Made by a program: the position numbers and the translations under genes
Shown: positions 33,901 through 42,900 of the stretch, piece by piece
How the letters are laid out: every line of letters starts with the position of its first letter
Numbering within the stretch: the stretch's first letter is position 1
Assembly: GCA_905221605.1 (NCBI GenBank)
Contig: CAJNDS010002428.1
Span: forward strand, 186,001 to 250,000
Reading direction: 5' to 3'
Origin: Symbiodinium natans
Lineage: Eukaryota; Sar; Dinophyceae; Suessiales; Symbiodiniaceae
DNA: 64,000 bases
The notes under the pieces: generated by a model
Database searches by the model: none
Told to the model about the DNA's origin: nothing
The model's input: the letters and a program-made list of their open reading frames with translations, nothing else

Positions 33901-36900
33901 TTTAGGGTTTAGGGTCTAGGGTTTAGGGTTTAAGTGGTGTTTTAGGGTCAGCCCTGTATGATTGTTACCAGGCTCGCAGCGGGCCTGCTAATACCTACGC
34001 CGTAGTACGACTGCTGCCGCTGCTATCACCACCATATCTTGCCACTGGCACTGCACACTGCTTCTACTGCACGGTGGTGGGCTTGAGTGTAAGGTCCGAG
34101 GTCAAGTGTTTGCGGTTGCAGGAATCAGCCCCTATGCGTCTATGTAGGATGTAGTGCAACCTTGACTAGGTAGGCCTAGTGCATACAATCCTTAAGAGGA
34201 TCTTATCTAGAAATATTTTTTAGCCGAGTTAACCGAAGCCCCCCAAAAGGCGTGAAGGTCTGAGGATCAAGACGGGTTTCGGACCGGTGCTGTAAAGTTG
34301 CAGTCGTGGCAGTTCAGAAGGAGGGGTTCCCACAACGGCCCAGTTTGCCTTTCCCGATGTATCTATCCGTAGCCCTGCGCCCCAAACCTCCAACCCCATC
34401 CCACTCCCCAAAGCCTGAATACCCCTGTGCGCCTAAATCCTAGACAAAAGCTCGCTGATAAGACAGCTCTTGGCTCAAAAACCCGTTGAGAACCCCTTGA
34501 CCCTCAACTCTAAACCCTGAACCTCTAACCCTAGCCTAGCCGCGAATCCCTTGAGCAAACCCGAACACCCCCCGAAATCCCGAATAATCAAAGATCCGCA
34601 CTTGACGCCCAAACCCTAATCATTCCTAATCCCTGCGTAAACCCTACTCGGATGCCCAGTAATGCCCCTATTCCCTTTGTTTTCTCTCTCTCTCTCTCTC
34701 TCTCATTTTTAGGGTTTGGGGGGGGGGGGGGGGTTAGGTTCCCATATAAACTCCTTTAAACAAATAAGGGCACCCTTTTTTTAAATCATCCTTAGGTTCC
34801 TGGGCAACCGAGCCTAAGTCATGCAAGGCGGGGCTGCTGTGGAGGCGCTCAAGGAGGCCCCCTACTGTTGGGCTGCGAGGGAAGGGGCTTAGGGTTTAGG
34901 GTTTAGGGTTTAGGGTTCTTCTTCTTATTCCTGTAGGGTTCTTCTTCTTATTCCTATTATTATTCTTAAGATTCTTATTCCTTCTTACTATTATTCTGAA
35001 GCCTACTCTTATTCCTAAGAATGTCAAAATCATTCTTAGTACTTACCCGTTGTTCTTGTTCTTATTTTCAGTCTTCTGATCACTACCGATCTTCTAACGA
35101 CATCTGCAACTTTTGCAGTTACCCTTTACCCTTTACCCTTTACCCTTTACCCTAAACCCTAAACCCTAAACCCTAAACCCTAAACCCTAAACCCTGAACC
35201 CTGAACCCTGAACCCTGAACCCTAAACCCTAAACCCTAAACCCTAAACCTAAACCCTAAACCCTAAACCCTAAAGCGAAGCTTGGCCTCGGAGTTCATGT
35301 GCCGTTTGGGCTTTAGGGAATCGGGGGTTAGGGTTTAGGGCTTTACCCCTAAACAGGTTTAGGGTTTCGGGTTTTACCACTTGAAGGTGGAGGGGTGTGC
35401 CCCTCAGATGTTTAGGATCTAAGGCTTTGCCCCTAAGAGGTGCAGGGTTTAGCGCTTGCAGGCTCTAAGCCGTCTAAACCCCATAAGTGGGTATAGCGGG
35501 TGTTCGGCTTGGGGGGCTGGCACTCAGGGGCTTCCAGCATGATTCCAGGGTAAAACCCTAAAGCTCTAAGCCCTAAGCTTAAGTTGCAGCGCTGGAGGCT
35601 TCTTGCCATGTGCAAAAAAGACCTAGCTGGTTCAAAGCCTAAGCCCTACATCCCCCAAAAAAGCAATTAGCCCCAACGCCTGCCCTAAAACCCTAGGACT
35701 GAAAAAATCTAAAGCACACCAAGAACCCTAAAAACTCCAAAATCCTAAGACCCGACCCTAAACAGCCCTGAGCCCCTAAAAAACCCTAAACAACCCTGAG
35801 AACCCCTAAGGCCCGAAACATCCTTAGAAGCCCGAAAGCCCCAAGACCCTAAGACCCTCAGACCCTCAGACCCTCAGACCCTCAGACCCTAAACCCTAAA
35901 CCCTAAACCCTAAACCCTAAACCCTAAACCCTAAACCCTAAACCCTAAACCCTAAACCCTAAACCCTAAACCCTAAACCCTAACCCTAAACCCTAAACCC
36001 TAAACCCTAAACCCTAAACCCTAAACCCTAAACCCTAAACCCTAAACCCTAAACCCTAAACCCTAAACCCTAAACCCTAAACCAAGAACCCCCAGTTGCA
36101 AGGCAGACGGCCGCCTCCTCGTGACGCTCCGCACACCCGCCGGGGCACAGCAGGAGCTGCCAGCTTTAGGAGTTTAGGAGTTTAGGAGTTTAGGAGTTTA
36201 GGAGTTTAGGAGTTTAGGAGTTTAGGAGTTTAGGAGTTTAGGAGTTTAGGAGTTTAGGAGTTTAGGAGTTTAGGAGTTTAGGAGTTTAGGAGTTTAGGGT
36301 TTCGGGTTTAGGAGTTTAGGGTGTAGGGTTTAGGGTTTAGGGTTTAGGGTTAGGGTTTAGGGTTCAGGGTTTAGGGCTTACGGTCAAGGGTTGAGGGTTT
36401 AAGGTGAAGGCTCTGGGAGCTTGGTATTGGGAGCCAATGGAAGGGGAGTCGGATGGTCGGAGTTATTGGGGCTTCTACTTAGTAGCTGAGTGAGTACTCT
36501 TTACACTTTTTGGGATACTATCATCCCCTATAGAACTGAAGTGTGCCCTTTTTTGGGGCTTCTGAACTCAGCAACTAAGTCTAAGGGGTCAAGGTTTAGG
36601 TTTGAGGTCCCAGCTACAAAGGCGCAGGAGGCCAAACCAGATTTGGGCCGTTGGCTGAAGATAGGTCCAGCTTGTGCTTTGGGATAATTTTCAATTTCCC
36701 TTCCTTTACAAGGGAACCTCCACTTTTCGAAGGGTTTAACGCACTGCTGAGTAGGGTGTGGATCATTGAGAGTTCGGGTTTTCGGGGGGGGGGGGGGGGG
36801 GGGAGGGTTACGGTTTGGTGCTTCATGTGCAGGGCGTGGGGCTTTGATCACTTTAATCTCATAGACCCTAAACCCCAAACCCCAAACCCAAAACCCTAAA

Positions 36901-39900
36901 CCCCTAAACCCCTAAACCCCTAAACCCCTAACCCCTAAACCCCTAAACCCCCTAAACCCTAAACCCCTAAACCCCCCTAAACCCCTAAACCCCTAAACCC
37001 CTAAACCCCAAACCCCTTAAACCCCTTAAACCCCTTAAACCCCTTAAACCCCTTAAACCCCTAAACCCCTAAACCCCTAAACCCCTAAACCCCTAAACCC
37101 CTAAACCCCTAAACCCCTAAACCCCTAAACCCCTAAACCCCTAAACCCCTAAACCCCTAAACCCCTAAACCCCTAAACCCCTCTCCACCCTGAAGCCTAA
37201 GCTTTGGCTTAAACCTCAAAACCCCTAAGCCCTAAACCACCAGGGACAAACGCCTAGGGTCTAGAGACTCAGCTGAGAGTACCCACTACTCACTGGGGTT
37301 TAGGGTTTAGGGTTTAGGGTTTAGGGTTTAGGGTTTAGGGTTTAGGGTTTAGGGTTTAGGGTTTAGGGTTTAGGGTAGATATCTAAGCATTTGATCTCAG
37401 GAGATTTGCAGAATGACAGCTAACCCTAAGCCATAAACCCTAAACAACCCGCAGCCCAGGGAAAGCCGCCTAAAACCCGATAAACCCCGAACCCTAAATC
37501 TCAAGGAGTGCGTGGATGAAGTGGTGTGCTGCGCCTGGCCCCTGGCAGCCCTCAAACCCCTAAGCACACAACGTCTCAGAGCAGGAGCCCTAAATGGGGG
37601 ATGGATACCCCAAACCCTGCACCAGGGTGGGGGATGGGAAGGGTTCAGGGCTCAGGCTTCAGGGTGTGAGGTTTAAGTTTAAATAGGGTTGGAAGGAGGC
37701 CTGATCTAAGTTATGGTTCCTGCTTGGGTCTCTGTTGTAGAATTTTCCTTGTAGTTTAGTAGGGTACCGGGAAAGGGGCCCATCATTTTGAGCAACCCCC
37801 CAAATTACTGCCTCGTACCCCTAACTTCTCAAGGCTGAGCGGCTGAAGGCTTTAAGGCTTAGAGAGAGGGCCTAGCGCTTATATCTAAGGGTAGTTACAT
37901 GGTCCCTCCATACGGCCCCTTACCTTTTGTAAGGGCCCTGAAAACCCAAAACCAAAGCCCTCAAACCCACGCCGACGACAATGAAGCCAGTTGAGACCAA
38001 GCTCATTCCCCAAAACTGAGACTTATCACTGCACCAAACCCCAGCCCCCCAAACGCTCAATCCCGCCCCCAGTGATTTCCTTAAGTGTAACCTTCGATTT
38101 ACATGTTTTAGTGATGTTTAGTGCTGAAGGTTCAAGGATTCGGGGTACACCCTCAACTCCCCATTCCAAAAGACTGCGGCAGCGCGCTACAGTAAGAACA
38201 GCGAGCGTTGCTGGTCCGTTCACCCTAAATCCTAAAATCCTACACCCGACACCCTAAGCCGCAGAGCGTATTGCAACGGGACCCAAAAAACTGTGTCTTG
38301 GGTAAAGATTCCATAGGAATCATCTGCCTTATCGAACGGGGTCCCGAGGTGACCCAACGTCGTGAGTTTCGTGTCCGCGAAGCATTCAACCGTACCGGAA
38401 TGCTGCATGAAGAAGCATGCCAGGGAGGCCCAGGCAGGCAATTGTACCAGAATGTTGCCTTAAGAGGCAGGTCAGGGCTCAGGCGGGCAGCTGTACCGGA
38501 ACGTTGCCTCCACAGGCAGGGCAGGGACAGATGGGCAATGGTGCCGACATGTTGCCTGAACAAGCTGGCCATGAAGGTACCGGAATGTATGTCCTGGCAA
38601 TTTAGGGGCAGGGTGGGATGTTCGGATTGTTCAAAGCACGGTTGACCTAAAAACACAAAGGAATATGCAAACAAGAAGCAGTGTTTCTGATGGCACAAAG
38701 GAGAGCACAGTACTTCGCTTGCTTAGTCTTTGCCCTGAGGTTCAGGGCTGAGTTGTTGCATAGGAAGATCTCTGTTCAGGTTTTTGTTCAAGGGCGTAAA
38801 GTAAAGCCATCCCGGCTCGAGTGTTCAGGCTTCCAAGAAGCTTAGGATGTATAGTATATATTGGGCTGTTGGCCTTAATAGGGATTATAGTATGAATATC
38901 CCAAAGTAGCATATAGGTTAAGCGGTTTTGGGGGGCTCGGAATCTTGAGGCTCAGACCTGAAGCTCACAAGCCTCTCAAACCCTGCACCCCAAACCCAAG
39001 AGTGTCGGGTTTAAGGGGTTAGGGGGTCGCAACGTTGAGTTGAGATCGGTTTGACAGTGCCTACGCCCCCCCCCCCCCCCCCCCCCTCCCTCCTTCCCCC
39101 CCCCCCCGATTGGTTTAGGGCCAGGGTCTGGGGTCTTGTGTCGGGGTTTGAGAGGATCTTATTTAGGATCATGTTTGGAGAGTTTAACAAGCCACTGAAA
39201 CAAACTTGCTAAACTCGGGTACCCTTCGTCCAGGGACTGTATTTGAGTACCACGGAATTCCTGTTCCCGTGTTTCGTTGTTACGTGCTGCCTCATCTCGC
39301 GTGCAAGCATGTCCTGGCACCGGTGAATGCAATTACCCGATGGCCGTATCCTTTGCGTTTTATTCCTTTTCGTTCTACGAGGCAAAGCGCGCATTCCGCA
39401 TCGTGTCCAGCCTGCCTTATGCCAACATGCAAACGTTATCACATTTGTTCGTTATCGTTTTGCAACGTCGTTCATTTCGGGGCAGCCCTTTCTCAAAGTT
39501 CCGGGGGATTTTTCAAAGGATACGGCGTCTGCGCCCTCAGCCGGAACAGCGCTAGGAACTTCTTTTGCCTTCTATCTTGAATCTTCTTTCGTACTTGATA
39601 CTTTGTTTGATGTTGCCCAGCGCCGAAAGCTTCGAGCTGCAGAAGTGGTATGTGTGGCGCCGGGGCCGCGCTTTTCCAGTCTCCCAGGTCGGCTACCACC
39701 CAGACACCTCGATCTACGAGGACCTTGCGTGCTTTCAATGGTCTTTTGAGCGCTGAAATTTAAGCTTCTTTAGTACCTTTAGTAGGACCCGAGTCTACTT
39801 AGTGTCGGACGGCACCCACAATCTTCCTGGAGTTCACATTGTGCGTAGCCTGAGTGAACCTCGAGTTGTGCTCCTAGTTTGCGTGTATCGCGAGTCAATA

Positions 39901-42900
39901 GCGCATCAAAAAGCACAGAGTCAAGAGCGCGTCAACAAGCACAGGACGAATTCATAAGAAATCAGCCCAGGAAAACAAGTTAACAGACTCAACAAACAGA
40001 GCAGGCGAGCTTCAGACAGACAAATTCTGAAGCGTTGTCCCGATCGAATCAGACGGTTGGCTACAGTATATCGGTTCTTCTTCTGGTGTTGGGAGTTGTG
40101 AATCCCGCTGCCGCTGCGAATACTCGTGGTTTGAATTTCGCTGTCTTGTGTTTTGTGTTTGCGTTCCGGTTTTTGTTTCCCTTGCATGTTGAGCTTGTTT
40201 CTAAGTTTGTCCGGGATTGTGGTTCATCGACGGAATACTTGTCTGAATTCCTCCGTGACCCGTTAATCATCGTCTGGCCTGAGGAGCTGCAGGTCCATCA
40301 GTGCTACGCTTCCAATGGGCCAATCAAGTGCCATGTTTGAGAAGGACTGGGTTTTTGGGCGTTGTGGGGCTTTGCAAATGTTGTTATGGGGTTTCACATT
40401 ACGCTTGAGTATTTCTGGGTGGCTCATATCTTCTGAATGTGTAATCCAACCTAACCGCCCTGACCTTTGCGGACATCCTAAGCCAATGGGGAAAATAATA
40501 GATTCAAAATCTAGACCTCCGAGTTCAGTGTAATTGATGTGCGTTTTTTTTTTCCTACTGGCTCTTCGTCAGGCATCAAACCTTCTTTGCCATCCCCAAA
40601 AGCTTCCTGAATCCTAAGCCCTAGCAAAGGCTGGCCGCAACGTTGATTGGCGGCTCGGGCGACTGTCTGAAGCAGGCCGCAGAACCCCAAGCCCCAACCT
40701 CTTAAAAGCTTGAAACCTAGGATGCCCTTATTCCTTCCTTTTTTGTTGTTTTTTGGGGGGGAGGGGTTAGCTTCCCTTATAAACTCCTTGAAGCAATTAA
40801 GGGCACCCTAGAACTAGGCATGCCTTCAAGCCTGTATGGTCAGTTCTCTAAGTTGCACTGCAACCATTCTGCCATTCTGCCTTTCGTTGGGCACCTCCCC
40901 AATTTGTAGTTGGAGCTGTGATTTTCTCTAAGGTTTAGGGTTCAGATCTTCTTGCTTGTTTCGCCTTCGGGGCAACAAAAGGAGGGCGAGGGTGAAGGGA
41001 TTTACCCTCTGCTGCCCGCACACCTGACTACAACCTGCAAGCTCTTGATCATGGGATGCGGACTCATTAAAGTTGCTAACGGGGCATACTTGGCTCTTCA
41101 AAACCTGGGTTCAGGGGTCCCATACACTTAGGGCTTAGGGCTGAGTCTTGCCGTGCTCGGGTTATAGGGTGTTTGCACTAGGTGGCCGCGGGCGCCGATG
41201 CGCTGAAGAACCCAGTGACCTGGACTTCACTCATGAGTGTCTACGGCTTAGGATTTAGGGGTTTTAGGGAAATGGTTTAGGGTTTTGGGGTTTAGGTTCA
41301 GGCAGGTTTTAGGATTTAGGGGTTTTAGGGAAATGGTTTAGGGAATTGGGGTTTAGGTTTTAGGATTTAGGGGTTTGGGGCTTGTGTCGATTTTGATTTT
41401 AAGGTGCACATGGCGTGGAAAGTTGGAGCCTAAACTCTGAGTCCTTCAGTCCTAGAGTCTGAGCGCTACCGTTGACAAAGCCCTGAACTCCTAAAGCCCT
41501 AAGCACTGAGCCCTAAACCCCTAAACCCCTAAACTTAAACCCTAAGCCCTTCGCCCTAAGCCCCAAGCCCCAAGCCCTGAAAGCCCTGAACCCTAGGACT
41601 TTTCACCATGGGGAAAGGTGGCACCTCCCAAATCTTCCTGCAAGGCTCTAAGGGCTTTAGGGCTAAGGTTTAGGGAGTTTAGGGTTTTCGGGTTTACGAG
41701 TTTAAGGGTTCAAGGGTTTCGGTTTTTTGGGCTTGGGACTTTAGGCATTTTTTGACTTTTTTCAGCTCCAGGGCTATGAACTTTGAACCCCAAACTCCAA
41801 GGCCTGGCCCATTAGCACGGCACCCCAACCCCAAGCCCCCGAAACCCCAAAGCAACAAACCCTAACCGTCTGAAGCCACTAAACCCTCACCTCCTAAACC
41901 CCCTCCTAAAACCCCCTAAATCCCCTAAACCCCCTAAACCCCCTAAACCCCCTCAACCCCTAAACCCCTGAACCCCCTAAACCCCCTCAACCCCCTCAAC
42001 CCCCTAAACCCCCCCTAAACCCCCCCTCAACCCCCCGCAAACCCCCCCCCCCCCCCAAACCCCCCAAACCCCCTAAACCCCCGAAACCCCCTAAACCCCC
42101 TAAATCCCCTAAATCCGCTAACCCCAAACCCCTAAACCCAGGAGCCAGGCTTCTTCATCCTCGGATCGAAGTCCTACGGCGCTCGGGCGGCTGTGGGATT
42201 TGGGGGGGGGGGGGTTGAGGGTTTAGACCCTATCTCTGAACCCTCGCGTTTAGGGTTTAGGTTTAGGGTTTAGGGTTTAGGGTTTAGGGTTTAGGGTTTA
42301 GGGTTTAGGGTTTAGGGTTTAGGGTTTTAGGGTTTTAGGGTTTTAGGGTTTTAGGGTTCTCCTTGCTCTCGTCTCCCTCTTCTCCCTCCTGGCTTCGGCC
42401 TCTCCGGGTTTCGACTCCTGGAATCAATTCGAGTCCTTGTATGCTTTTATTATACAGGGGCTTAGGGTTGGGTTTTAGGTTTTAAATTTCAGGGTTTAAA
42501 ATAGCATGTAAGTTTTAGGTTTTTAGGGCCACCATATGTAAATCATAGATCCTAAGCCCGCAACCCACTCCAATTAAACTGGCCCCAGTCTCGGAGACAC
42601 TTGTTCGTTGGGTGGGCCGGGGGGTTGCCTCAATTTCGATTTGCTGCTTCCGGGTTGCAGGTTAAGGCTTTTAGGTATCGGGTGTGATCTGCATGCTGTC
42701 GTGGGCAGTTCAGGATTTGCAGTGACTTTCGAGCTCGGGATCTGGATTGTTTGCTTTGCCATACCGAGCTTCCCCTCTTAGCGTAAACATTGCCCTTCAA
42801 CCAGCGCTCTCTGCTCCAATGGGCTACGCGCACGACACGTTCCGATGAAGGCTCTGTCTGCTTCGTAGACTCACGCGCGTTGGGGCTCCTGCTGGTTTTT

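Noticed and set aside
35266-35312. Exon reading LGLGVHVPFG between flavoprotein exons 19 and 20
   Set aside because: Exons 19 and 20 already join in phase and match the family without it.
36164-36300. CRISPR array
   Set aside because: Tandem repeats without spacers in a eukaryotic context.
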